The notes under the pieces are model-generated. The model saw nothing but the letters and a program-made list of their open reading frames with translations, searched no databases and was not told the origin of the DNA. The position numbers and the translations under genes are program-made. 64,000 nucleotides of DNA from CAVUPF01 sp963803755 (lineage in GTDB: Bacteria > Actinomycetota > Thermoleophilia > Solirubrobacterales > 70-9): contig CAWDNP010000012.1 in the NCBI GenBank assembly GCA_963803755.1, positions 340,281 to 404,280 of the forward strand, read 5' to 3'. Every line of letters starts with the position of its first letter. The first letter of the stretch is position 1. Positions 33,608 to 41,891 of the stretch are shown in pieces.

Positions 33608-35527
33608 ATGGCGCAGTTGAAGACAAGAGGGCTGCGCAAAACCGTCGGGGTCCCGGGGCTCTTCGCGACCGCCTACGGCAACGTGGGCTCCTCGATCTAC
33701 TACGCCCTCGGTCTGGTTGCAGCCCATGCACTCGGCCTCACGCCGGTGGTCTTCATGTTTGCCGGCGGGCTCTTCGCCCTCACCGCGAAGACCTATGCCG
33801 AGGGGGCGGCGATGTTCCCCGAGGCGGGCGGCTCCTCCTCCTTCGCCCGCCATGCCTTCAACGAGGTCGTCTCCTTCATCGCCGGCTGGGGCCTCTCGCT
33901 CGACTACATCCTGACGATCGCGATCAGCGCCTTCTTCGTCCCCCACTATCTCGCCGCCTTCTTCCCGGCCCTGAACCACGCGCCCGGCGACATCATCGGC
34001 GGCGTTGCGGTCATTGTCTTCCTCGCCCTGGTCAACATCCGTGGCCTCGGCGAGTCGGCGAAACTGAACATCGCGCTCGCCGTTTTGGACCTGATCACCC
34101 AGATGGTTCTGATCCTGCTCGGCACGGTGCTCGTCCTGCACCCGAGCGTGCTGATCGACCAGATCCACCTTGGCGTCGCTCCGAGCCTCTCCCAGCTGAT
34201 CTTCGCGGTCTCGATCTCGATGCTCGCCTACACCGGGATCGAGACAGTGTCCAACATGGCAGAGGAGGCAACCGACCCCGGTGAGCAGGTGCCGAAGGCG
34301 GTCAACACGGTTCTGATCGCGGTGCTCGCCATCTACGCCGGGATCTCGATCGTCGCCCTCTCGGCGCTGCCCGTCACCGAGAACGCGGCGGGTCATTACA
34401 CGACGGCGCTGGGGACGACCTACAGCAACGACCCGGTGCTGGGGATCGTCTCCGCCCTCAACCTGCACGGCACCTTGGCGACCGGGGCGCAGTACTACGT
34501 GGGGGCGTTGGCGGCCACCATCCTGCTGATCGCGACCAACGCCGGGATGATCGGGATCTCGCGCCTCTCCTGGTCGCTGGCCGAGCATCGCCAGCTGCCC
34601 GGTCTATTCGCCCGGCTGCACCCCCGCTTCCACACGCCGTGGTTCACGATCCTCTTTTTCGGGGCGATCGCCGTGGTCCTGATCCTACCCGGCAGTACCA
34701 CCTTTCTCGGCAACCTCTACAGCTTCGGCGCGATGCTCTCCTTCACCATCGCCCACCTCTCGATCATCGCGTTGAGGATGAAGCAGCCAGACCTCTACCG
34801 CCCCTACCGAGCGCCCTGGAACGTCCGCTGGCGCGGCGCTGACATCCCCCTGACGGCAGTGCTGGGCGCGATTGGGACCGGCGCTGCGTTCGTCTCCGTC
34901 GTCGTCTTGCACACCGAGGCGCGGATCATCGGCACCGCCTGGATCGTGTTCGGCCTGGCCGGCTACCTGCTGTACCGGCGACACCTGGGGATCGATCCCC
35001 GGGCGCTGCAGCGGATGCGGCGGGAGGAGCGGCCGCTGGACTTCCTCGACGTCTCCTACCGCTCGGCGTTAGTGCCGATCTTCGGCAGCGACATCGACGC
35101 CGACGCGATGCGCCGGGCGGGCGCCGTCGTCGATCCCGACGCCTTCGTCGAGGCACTCTACGTGCTCGAGGTTCCGACCGAGCACGAGTTGCCGAAGGGC
35201 TTCGAGGAGCAGGAGTATGAGGCCCGCTGCGCGCTCGACATCGCCCGCCTGCAGGCCCGGTCGCGCGGGTTGAAGGTCAGGGTCAAACTGATCCGCACCC
35301 GCAACCCGGGGCGGGCGATCGTCGAGGAGGCGAGGGAACGCGGTTCGGACCTGATCTACATCAGTACCGAGCACGCGCCCAGCAACGAGCGCCTGCTCGG
35401 GCCGACGACCCGCTACATCCTCGCTCACCGCCCCTGCCGGGTCATCGTCGAAGGCGGCGACGGCGGCGGGCTCGACACTGTCCGGTCCGGCCGCTCTGCA
35501 GCAGCGGTAGCGGTCCAACCTGCCTGA
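33608..35527 (+). CDS. APC-superfamily permease with C-terminal universal stress domain
   Basis: 639 residues. About twelve membrane helices (20-470) with the APC start TVGVPGLFATAYGNVGSS, then a cytoplasmic universal-stress-protein-like domain (about 490-620) that ends EARERGSDLIYISTEH and ILAHRPCRVIVEGG. Position directly behind a KdpDE-like pair suggests potassium or osmolyte uptake, in the manner of KimA-type APC transporters, but amino-acid transport is equally compatible with the family. No kdpFABC genes are in the window. Confidence 0.88.
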   Translation: MAQLKTRGLRKTVGVPGLFATAYGNVGSSIYYALGLVAAHALGLTPVVFMFAGGLFALTAKTYAEGAAMFPEAGGSSSFARHAFNEVVSFIAGWGLSLDYILTIAISAFFVPHYLAAFFPALNHAPGDIIGGVAVIVFLALVNIRGLGESAKLNIALAVLDLITQMVLILLGTVLVLHPSVLIDQIHLGVAPSLSQLIFAVSISMLAYTGIETVSNMAEEATDPGEQVPKAVNTVLIAVLAIYAGISIVALSALPVTENAAGHYTTALGTTYSNDPVLGIVSALNLHGTLATGAQYYVGALAATILLIATNAGMIGISRLSWSLAEHRQLPGLFARLHPRFHTPWFTILFFGAIAVVLILPGSTTFLGNLYSFGAMLSFTIAHLSIIALRMKQPDLYRPYRAPWNVRWRGADIPLTAVLGAIGTGAAFVSVVVLHTEARIIGTAWIVFGLAGYLLYRRHLGIDPRALQRMRREERPLDFLDVSYRSALVPIFGSDIDADAMRRAGAVVDPDAFVEALYVLEVPTEHELPKGFEEQEYEARCALDIARLQARSRGLKVRVKLIRTRNPGRAIVEEARERGSDLIYISTEHAPSNERLLGPTTRYILAHRPCRVIVEGGDGGGLDTVRSGRSAAAVAVQPA

Positions 35528-35542
35528 GCCAGTCCCGGTGAG

Positions 35543-35562
35543 CGCCGCCGCCTCAGGCGGCG
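35543..35562. terminator. Hairpin between convergent permease and SDR
   Basis: CGCCGCC (35543-35549) pairs with GGCGGCG (35556-35562) around a 6-nt loop that contains the SDR stop codon. It could end transcription from both sides. Confidence 0.5.
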
Positions 35563-36440
35563 TCGCGCTGAGCGGCGGGTGCCTCGACCTCCGCCTCGAG
35601 GCCGCGCTCGCTGCTGGCGACGCGCTCCTCGTAGGCGCGGCGGGCGCTGTGGTCGACCTCGGTCATCAGCTTGTCGATCTTCATTAGCCGGCCGAGCGCC
35701 TCCCGCGTGCCGCGCGGGAGCAGCGAGAGGACCTTGTACATGATGCCGTTGGCGCGCGGCACGAAGACGTCGAAGCGCGGGACTTCGAGTGCGTCGACGA
35801 TCTCATTGGCGACGTCCTCGGCCTCGACCGGCTTGACCCAGCGCTGGCCGACCCCGCTGGTGAGCTCGGTGTTGACGACGGTCGGCATTACGCAGGTGAC
35901 CTCGACCCCGCTGCCATGCAGCTCGGCGCGCACCGCCTCACTCAACCCCACCACGGCGTGCTTGGTCGCCGAGTAGGTGGCAATGCCGGGGACCCCCGCC
36001 TTGCCGGCCTGGGAGGCGATGTTGACGATGTGGCCGTCGTGGCGCGGACTCATTCGCTCAATCGCGAGCTGAGTGCCGGTGATGACGCCGTGCAGGTTGA
36101 TGTCTACCTGGCGCCGCACCGAGTCCTCCCCCTCCTCGACGAACGGCGTCACCGGCATGATCCCGGCGTTGTTGATGACGACGTCGATTGCGCCGAGCTG
36201 GCGCTCGGCCTCATCGAGGAAGCGCGCGAAGGAGGCACGGTCGGTGACGTCGAGCGCCAAGGCGACGGTGCCGCCGCCGAGTGCAGCCGCTGTCTGCTCA
36301 GCCAACGCCACGTCAAGATCCCCAATCGCTACTCGGCAGCCCTTGCGGACCAGCGCCGCGGCAGTTGCCTTGCCGATCCCCCGAGCGCCGCCGGTGATCG
36401 CCACGACCTTTCCGTTCAGTGAGCGTCGCTCTTTCGCCAT
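35553..36440 (-). CDS. Short-chain dehydrogenase/reductase
   Basis: Classical SDR, 295 residues. Cofactor motif VVAITGGARGIGKATA at residue 12, NNAGIMPV near residue 90, catalytic serine in HIVNIASQAGKAG, and YSATKHAVVG with the Y-x3-K pair near residue 155. The 100-residue tail after the core is longer than usual. ATG with GAGGAGG upstream. It is second in an operon after a thiolase-like gene, which suggests fatty-acid or sterol-type oxidation. Confidence 0.92.
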   Translation of the reverse strand: MAKERRSLNGKVVAITGGARGIGKATAAALVRKGCRVAIGDLDVALAEQTAAALGGGTVALALDVTDRASFARFLDEAERQLGAIDVVINNAGIMPVTPFVEEGEDSVRRQVDINLHGVITGTQLAIERMSPRHDGHIVNIASQAGKAGVPGIATYSATKHAVVGLSEAVRAELHGSGVEVTCVMPTVVNTELTSGVGQRWVKPVEAEDVANEIVDALEVPRFDVFVPRANGIMYKVLSLLPRGTREALGRLMKIDKLMTEVDHSARRAYEERVASSERGLEAEVEAPAAQRDAA

Positions 36441-36458
36441 CGTGCCCTCCTCCTCGGC

Positions 36459-36480
36459 GCCGGCGGTCTAGGCCGCCGGC
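36459..36480. repeat. Perfect hairpin at the thiolase 3' end
   Basis: GCCGGCGG (36459-36466) and its complement CCGCCGGC (36473-36480) flank a 6-nt loop at the stop codon of the thiolase gene. Because the SDR follows in the same operon, it may act as attenuator or mRNA stabiliser rather than as an end point. Confidence 0.5.
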
Positions 36481-37661
36481 TTGTAGACGGTGACCACGGC
36501 GGCGCCGCCGAGGCCGATGTTGTGCTGCAACCCCACCTTCGCTCCCTCGACCTGGCGCTTCTGCGCCTGGCCACGCAGTTGCCAGGTCAGCTCAGAGCAC
36601 TGCGCCAGCCCGGTCGCGCCGAGCGGGTGCCCCTTCGAGATCAGCCCTCCTGAGGGGTTGACGACGACCTTGCCGCCGTAAGTGGTGGCTTCCTCGTCGA
36701 CCAGCCTGTGGCCCTCGCCCTCCGCGGCGAAGCCAAGCGCTTCGTAGGTGATCAGCTCGTTGGAGCTGAAGCAGTCGTGCAGCTCGCAGACGTCGACCTC
36801 CTCGGGGCTGATCTGGGCCTCCTCGTAGGCGCTCTGGGCCGCCAGCTTCGACATGTCGGAGCCGACGATCTTCATGCAATCAGTGTCCTCGGCGAAGGTC
36901 GAGCTCAGGTCGGTGACCATCGACTGGCCGATGATCTCGATTGCCTGCTCCCAGAGTCCGTGTTCGTCGACGTAGCGCTCCGAGGCGACGATCGCGCAGG
37001 CGGAGCCGTCGGAGGTGGGCGAGCACTGGAGCTTGGTCAGCGGGTCGTGGATCATCTTCGCTGCCTTGATGTCCTCGATCGTGTACTCGTCCTGGAACTG
37101 GGCGTAGGGGTTGTTGACCGAGTGCTTGTGGTTCTTCCAGCCGATCCAGGCGTAGTGGTCGGGGGTCGAGCCGAACTTCTCCATGTGGTCGCGACCGGCG
37201 TTGCCGAACATCTGCGGAGCCGGCGGTGAGGCCTCCGGGTCGCGGATCTCGAACATGCGGCTCGCGTGCTTATCGAGCGCGTTGGTGCGGTCGGAGTACT
37301 TGACGCCGAGCGAGCCCGGCTCCATCTTCTCGAAGCCAAGCGCGAGCGCGCAGTCGACGAGGCCGCCCTTGACCGCCTGGCGGGCCAGGAACAGGGCAGA
37401 GGAGCCGGTCGAGCAGTTGTTGTTGACGTTAACGACGGGAATTCCGGTGAGTCCGAGCTGGTAGAGCGCCCGCTGGCCGTAGGTCGAGTCGCCGTAGCAG
37501 TAGCCGGCGAAGGCCTGCTCGACGTCCTCATAGGGGACGCTGGCGTCGGCGAGCGCCTTCTCTCCGGCCTCCTTGGCCCAGTCGGGGTAGTCACCCTCCT
37601 TGGTGCCGGGCTTCTCGAACTTGGTCATCCCGACCCCGATCACGAACGTGCGGCTGCTCAA
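36468..37661 (-). CDS. SCP2-type thiolase / acetyl-CoA acetyltransferase-like protein
   Basis: 397 residues. The active-site cysteine region of lipid-transfer thiolases is NVNNNCSTGSSALFLAR near residue 83. HDCFSSNELITYEALG carries the second catalytic segment, and GGLISKGHPLGATGLAQC the third. This pattern is that of the SCP2/thiolase branch, which cleaves or transfers acyl-CoA with branched or sterol chains. The start is TTG at 37661 with AGGAG six bases upstream. It leads an operon with the SDR. Confidence 0.9.
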   Translation of the reverse strand: MSSRTFVIGVGMTKFEKPGTKEGDYPDWAKEAGEKALADASVPYEDVEQAFAGYCYGDSTYGQRALYQLGLTGIPVVNVNNNCSTGSSALFLARQAVKGGLVDCALALGFEKMEPGSLGVKYSDRTNALDKHASRMFEIRDPEASPPAPQMFGNAGRDHMEKFGSTPDHYAWIGWKNHKHSVNNPYAQFQDEYTIEDIKAAKMIHDPLTKLQCSPTSDGSACAIVASERYVDEHGLWEQAIEIIGQSMVTDLSSTFAEDTDCMKIVGSDMSKLAAQSAYEEAQISPEEVDVCELHDCFSSNELITYEALGFAAEGEGHRLVDEEATTYGGKVVVNPSGGLISKGHPLGATGLAQCSELTWQLRGQAQKRQVEGAKVGLQHNIGLGGAAVVTVYKPAA

Positions 37662-37729
37662 ATCTGGCTCCTGTGGTCTCCTCCGCGCGAGCGGACGGTT
37701 TGGCTACGTAGCCAGGAATCTACCGGGCC

Positions 37730-38045
37730 GGAGCCTCCAGCGGGGCGACCAGGCCACTCTTCCCTCTCCCGGGTTGGGCCAGAGCAGGCAGGCCGCCCCG
37801 GCTATGACGATGCCGATTGCGGTCGTGAGGGCCGTCCGTCTAACCCCGGAAACCCGACGAAGAGGGCGCCGGTCGCGACTGAGCCCTTGCTCGGGTCCCG
37901 AGTCCCAGCTCGACCAGGAGCGCGGCCCCGACCGGGATCCCAATCAGGGCACCGCGCGCAGCGCCGGCCTTGGCGCTCGGCCCGATCGCGAGCAGCGGTG
38001 AGGCTTGAAGTCGTCGCGCGATGCCCGCGGCGTTGAACAGCGGTT
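37730..38045 (-). pseudogene. Decayed FUSC-like membrane protein remnant
   Basis: In three different minus-strand frames one can read in order QASPLLAIGPSAKAGAARG with GALIGIPVGAALLVELGLG, then ATGALFVGFPGLDG, then RTALTTAIGIVIAGAACLL. These join as the N-terminal start of a FUSC-type (aromatic-acid exporter-like) membrane protein with two frameshifts and a lost C-terminus. No intact ORF exists. The remaining bases of the 394-bp gap at 37662-38055 show nothing else. Confidence 0.4.
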
Positions 38046-38055
38046 GGGATGTCGC

Positions 38056-38739
38056 TCAACCGACGTGGCCGCCGGGCATCCGGTCGTCGTGGCCGCCGCA
38101 GTCCTCCGGCTGCCAGCCGGGGACGGTATTGCCCTCTGGCGGAATCGGGTGCTCCTTGAGGATGCGGGCGAGGTGGACGACGTTGTGGGCCATCCACGAG
38201 GCGGTCTTCTGCGTGTAGGGGTGGTCCTTGCCGCCGGCCTCGATGAATGACGGCCCCGGGCCGGCGTCGCCGACCCAGTAGGTGTCGGCGTTGGGCGGGA
38301 TCGCGCAGCCGAGGTGGGTGAGGTTGAAGAGGGTCGTCTCGGCGCAGGCGTGGGCACCGTCCTCATTACCGGTGATGACGACGCCGCCGACCGTATTGTA
38401 GAGCGGGTACTGGCCGACCTCGTTGGTCGTGTTGTAGGTGCCGTCGAGGCGCTCGATCACCATCTGACAGACGCTGTTGCGGACGCCGAACCAGATCGAC
38501 ATCCCCATGATCAGGATGTCGGCGGCGAGCACTTTTTGGAGGATCTGCGGCCACTCATCGCCGCCTCCCATATCGGAGACGACGCCAAAGGGGATCTCGT
38601 AGTCGACCGGGCGCAGCGTTTCGTGTTTGACGCCGAGGTCGTCGAAGTGACCGGTGACGATGTCGATCAGGCCCTGAGTGTTGGAGGGCTCCGGCGACTT
38701 CTTCAGGGTGCAGTTGAGGATCAGGGCGTTCAGTTCCAT
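38056..38739 (-). CDS. NADPH-dependent FMN reductase / flavodoxin-like protein
   Basis: Flavodoxin-fold protein, 227 residues from ATG 38739 (MELNALILNCTLKKSPEPSN). The NALILNCTLKKSPEPS phosphate loop is typical of FMN reductases (ILNCSLK-SP). Aromatic stacking region SIWFGVRNSVCQM and GVVITGNEDGAHACAET follow. The C-terminal 30 residues are proline- and glycine-rich. It is a soluble oxidoreductase using FMN; the electron acceptor is unknown. Confidence 0.85.
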   Translation of the reverse strand: MELNALILNCTLKKSPEPSNTQGLIDIVTGHFDDLGVKHETLRPVDYEIPFGVVSDMGGGDEWPQILQKVLAADILIMGMSIWFGVRNSVCQMVIERLDGTYNTTNEVGQYPLYNTVGGVVITGNEDGAHACAETTLFNLTHLGCAIPPNADTYWVGDAGPGPSFIEAGGKDHPYTQKTASWMAHNVVHLARILKEHPIPPEGNTVPGWQPEDCGGHDDRMPGGHVG

Positions 38740-38819
38740 GCGCGCCAGTCTCTCCCGCCTCCTTGCGCATTGCAAGGCGGGCGTGGTGCGGCAGGACCGA
38801 ATCCGCAGCCTCCTCGGGG

Positions 38820-38825
38820 TACCCT
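38820..38825 (+). promoter_or_regulatory. -10 box (TACCCT) of ccdA
   Basis: TACCCT ends 9 nt before the TTG at 38835. Confidence 0.45.
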
Positions 38826-38834
38826 GAGGAAGCT

Positions 38835-39593
38835 TTGATTGCAGCGATCAGCACCGACCCGGCGGCAGGCGTCGGCATCTTCGCCGCGCTCGCGGCCGGC
38901 GTCGTCTCCTTCCTCTCCCCCTGCGTGCTGCCGCTGGTGCCGGGATACCTCTCGGCAGTGAGCGGCGTCTCCGCCGCGGAGCTTGACAGTGCCGGCTGGC
39001 GCCGAGTCCTCGGCCCCAGCCTTCTCTTCGTTGCCAGCTTCTCGGCGATCTTCATCCTGCTCGGCCTCACCGCGACCGGCCTCGGTGCGACCCTCCAAAA
39101 CCACAAGCAGCTCCTGATCAAGATCTCCGGAGCGCTGATCGTCGCCATGGGCGTCCTCTTCGTTGCCTCGCTGTTCGTCACCAGACTGAACCGCGAGTGG
39201 CACGTCGACGCGCTGCTGGCTCGGGCGGGCAAGGGCGGCCCGATCGTCGCCGGCGCCGCCTTCGCGATCGCCTGGACCCCATGTATCGGCCCCACCCTCG
39301 GCGCCATCCTCACCGCGGCCTCGCTGTCCGGATCTGCCGGCCACGGCGCCTTCTTGCTCGCCGTGTACTCCGCCGGCCTGGCAATTCCCTTCCTCTTGAC
39401 CGCGATTGCCTTCTCCCGTATGACTACCGCCTTTGCGGTGGTCAAGCGCCACTACCAGGCAATAGTCGCCACTGGCGGTCTGATCCTGATAGCTATGGGC
39501 ATCTTGATCTGGACCGGCCAGCTCTTCCAGCTCAACATCGAAGCTCAAAACTGGCTGTCGGGGATAGGCCTGAACTTCTGGAGTCAGGTCTAG
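38835..39593 (+). CDS. ccdA: Cytochrome c biogenesis protein CcdA
   Basis: 252-residue membrane protein from the TTG at 38835. Six membrane helices. The two active-site cysteines lie in FLSPCVLPLVPGYLS near residue 25 and in AWTPCIGPTLGAIL near residue 153. CcdA carries electrons from cytoplasmic thioredoxin to extracytoplasmic thiol proteins. It complements the VKOR/DsbA-like genes 10 kb away. Its TAG stop is part of a CTAG palindrome shared with the convergent small gene. Confidence 0.93.
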   Translation: MIAAISTDPAAGVGIFAALAAGVVSFLSPCVLPLVPGYLSAVSGVSAAELDSAGWRRVLGPSLLFVASFSAIFILLGLTATGLGATLQNHKQLLIKISGALIVAMGVLFVASLFVTRLNREWHVDALLARAGKGGPIVAGAAFAIAWTPCIGPTLGAILTAASLSGSAGHGAFLLAVYSAGLAIPFLLTAIAFSRMTTAFAVVKRHYQAIVATGGLILIAMGILIWTGQLFQLNIEAQNWLSGIGLNFWSQV

Positions 39594-39868
39594 TTTCTGA
39601 CCGGCGCGACGGTCTCCAGCTCCTGGCCGACGGCCTCAACCTCCTCGAGCCCGCCGCCATCCATTTCCTGCGAGCAGACGATCCGGAATCGCCCTGTACC
39701 GATCTCCGCATCCGGAACTACCGGTAGCCCCCGAATCTCTTCCCACCCCAGCCGCTCCACCTCGAACGGGTTCATTCGCACCTCCGCAGCCGGAAAGGGG
39801 CAGTTCGCGTTGTGCTGGTCGATCGCCTTGGAGATCGCCTCGAGATTCTTCGCCTTGGCCGAAGCCAC
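39590..39868 (-). CDS. Conserved-looking small protein, function unknown
   Basis: 92 residues from GTG 39868 (ASAKAKNLEAISKAIDQHNA). No membrane segment. The text NCPFPAAEVRMNPFEVERLG and the acidic tail EVEAVGQELETVAPV suggest a compact soluble domain. TAGACT ends 6 nt before the GTG, so the gene has a standard local promoter. It ends at the shared CTAG with ccdA. I do not recognise the family. Confidence 0.65.
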   Translation of the reverse strand: MASAKAKNLEAISKAIDQHNANCPFPAAEVRMNPFEVERLGWEEIRGLPVVPDAEIGTGRFRIVCSQEMDGGGLEEVEAVGQELETVAPVRN

Positions 39869-39874
39869 ACCGGA

Positions 39875-39880
39875 AGTCTA
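39875..39880 (-). promoter_or_regulatory. -10 box (TAGACT) of the small minus-strand gene
   Basis: On the minus strand TAGACT ends 6 nt before the GTG at 39868. Confidence 0.5.
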
Positions 39881-39973
39881 GGACGGACCTCGCCAACCGT
39901 TCCCGTCCCTCTCCGGTCCTACGGTCGGTCCATGTCCAATCCCCGCATAGTCGCCCATCTCGCCTGAACTCAA

Positions 39974-39979
39974 TAGCTT
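39974..39979 (+). promoter_or_regulatory. -10 box (TAGCTT) of the ICMT-like gene
   Basis: TAGCTT ends 6 nt before the ATG at 39986. Confidence 0.5.
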
Positions 39980-39985
39980 CTCCCT

Positions 39986-40642
39986 ATGCCTGCGCTCGGA
40001 CTTGCTCTCTTTGCGCTCTACGGCCTTCTCGCCTTCGGATTGCGGATGGTCGTTCAGCTTCGCCGCACAGGCTCAACGGGTTTCACGGGTTTGGGCGGAG
40101 TCTCGGGGTCCGTGGAGTGGATATGCGGGTTGCTGTTCGCGATGGCCGTCGTGCTCTGCATCGCGGGACCGGTACTCCAGCTGACGGGGATACTGAGCCC
40201 GGTCGAAGCGCTCGACGGCGATGTCGCCAGCATTCTCGGAGCCGTGCTCGCCTCTCTGGGAATCGTGATCACCCTGGTGGCTCAGTTTGCAATGGGCGAC
40301 GCTTGGCGGATCGGCGTCGATCCCTCTGAGCGCACCAAGCTGGTCACCAGCGGGCCCTTCTCGACCGTACGCAATCCGATCTTCGCGGCGATGTTCCCCG
40401 CCTTCACGGGCATTGCCCTGCTGGCGCCAGACGTCGTGACGATTGCTGGAGCGATCCTCTTGATGGTGGCCCTGGAGCTGCAAACGCGGCTCGTCGAGGA
40501 GCCCTACCTCTCAATGGTCCACGGAGAGCAATACGCCGCCTATGCCGCCCGAGCCGGCCGCTTCCTCCCAGCGATCGGTCGCCTGCGGCTCAATGGCAAA
40601 CGGTTCTACACGTCCGGGCAGACTGATGGCCAGCAGAGCTAG
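39986..40642 (+). CDS. Isoprenylcysteine carboxyl methyltransferase-like membrane protein
   Basis: 218-residue membrane protein with four to five helices. The SAM-binding C-terminal signature reads TKLVTSGPFSTVRNPIFAAM and later VEEPYLSMVHGEQYAAYAARAGRFLP, typical of ICMT/PEMT-type methyltransferases (G-P-Y-RNP and EE-x-Y). The substrate in bacteria without prenylation is probably a small thiol, phospholipid or isoprenoid. The C-terminal 20 residues are polar. It is not linked to a clear neighbour. Confidence 0.8.
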   Translation: MPALGLALFALYGLLAFGLRMVVQLRRTGSTGFTGLGGVSGSVEWICGLLFAMAVVLCIAGPVLQLTGILSPVEALDGDVASILGAVLASLGIVITLVAQFAMGDAWRIGVDPSERTKLVTSGPFSTVRNPIFAAMFPAFTGIALLAPDVVTIAGAILLMVALELQTRLVEEPYLSMVHGEQYAAYAARAGRFLPAIGRLRLNGKRFYTSGQTDGQQS

Positions 40643-40761
40643 GTAAATCGAGGGCGCCAGCCGGATAGCGCCTGCAACGACGGCTCAAAACCCGCTCCCA
40701 CGCCGACGATCTTGTTGAGAAGATCCCAAGCTGAACGAGTTCTACCCGCCGGACCGAGCCC

Positions 40762-40767
40762 TACGGT
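40762..40767 (+). promoter_or_regulatory. -10 box (TACGGT) of dinB
   Basis: TACGGT ends 6 nt before the GTG at 40774. I see no LexA-type palindrome in the 131-bp gap upstream. Confidence 0.5.
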
Positions 40768-40773
40768 TAGAGA

Positions 40774-41862
40774 GTGCGAGACTGGCTTCACTGCATCGGA
40801 TTAGTAGATATGGACGCGTTCTACGCATCTGTTGAGCTTCGGCGACGGCCGGAGTTGCGGGGGAAGCCAGTTGTGGTCTGCGGGTCGGGGCCCCGGGCGG
40901 TGGTTACAACGGCGAGCTATGAGGCTCGGAGGCTGGCGGGAATCCATTCGGCCATGCCAGCCGCCGTGGCTCGGCGGCGGTTGCCGGAGGCGGTCTATTT
41001 GAGGCCTGACTTCACGGCCTACCGGGAGGCGTCCGGGCAGGTGATGGAGATCCTGCGCCGCAACGCGGAGACGGTGGAGGTCGTCGGGCTCGACGAGGCC
41101 TACGTCGAGCTGACTGGGCTGTTCTCGCCGAAGGCGACGATGCGGCGGATCGCGACCGAGATTCAAGAGGAGACGGAGCTGACCTGCTCGATCGGCATCT
41201 CAGAGAGCCGGCTGCTGGCGAAGATCACCAGTGAGCTGGGCAAGCCCGCGGGGCTCGTCGTGCTCTCGCGTGCCGAGGCGCTGGAGCGGTTCGCCGAGGA
41301 CCCACCCGGCCTAGTCCCGGGGATCGGCCCGAAGACCGTTGCGAAGCTGCAACGGATGGGTATCCGCAGCCTGGCGGGGCTGCGTGACCAAAACCCCGAG
41401 ACGCTAACCGAGGCCTTCGGCCCGCGGATGGGGCGCTGGCTGCTCAGCCGCGCGCGCTTTGAGGATGAGACTCCCCTCACCGTGGTCCGCGAGGCAAAGT
41501 CGCAATCGGCCGAGACGACCTTCGACGTTGACGTCCGCGACCGGGCCGAGCTGGAGGCCTCGCTGTCCGGACTCGCCGAGGAGCTGTGCCGCCGCCTGCG
41601 ATCCCGCGACCTGGAGGGACGCACGATCGGGATTAAGGTCCGCCTCAACGATTGGACCAATGCGACCCGCGCCCAGACGGTCGCACAGCCGACCAACGAC
41701 CCCACCGTGGTCGGCTCGGTCGCCCTCGACCTCCTGCGCGCCTACGATCCGCCCCGCCCCGTGCGGCTGCTCGGCGTCCGCGTCGCTTCCTTCGAGCGAG
41801 AGGCCGGCGTTTCGGAGGCGATCACCGAACGAGACCAGCTCCAGCTCGCTCTTTCTGACTGA
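40774..41862 (+). CDS. dinB: DNA polymerase IV
   Basis: Y-family translesion polymerase, 362 residues. The catalytic aspartate motif is VDMDAFYASVELRRRP at residue 11. The second acidic site is VVGLDEAYVELTG near residue 103. The thumb has two HhH segments (GIGPKTVAKLQRMGI), and the little-finger domain covers about 240-345. The C-terminus lacks an obvious beta-clamp peptide. Acts in stress mutagenesis or lesion bypass. Start GTG at 40774. Confidence 0.93.
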   Translation: MRDWLHCIGLVDMDAFYASVELRRRPELRGKPVVVCGSGPRAVVTTASYEARRLAGIHSAMPAAVARRRLPEAVYLRPDFTAYREASGQVMEILRRNAETVEVVGLDEAYVELTGLFSPKATMRRIATEIQEETELTCSIGISESRLLAKITSELGKPAGLVVLSRAEALERFAEDPPGLVPGIGPKTVAKLQRMGIRSLAGLRDQNPETLTEAFGPRMGRWLLSRARFEDETPLTVVREAKSQSAETTFDVDVRDRAELEASLSGLAEELCRRLRSRDLEGRTIGIKVRLNDWTNATRAQTVAQPTNDPTVVGSVALDLLRAYDPPRPVRLLGVRVASFEREAGVSEAITERDQLQLALSD

Positions 41863-41891
41863 CGCCTCCGAGCGTCTGCGAAGATTGTCGC

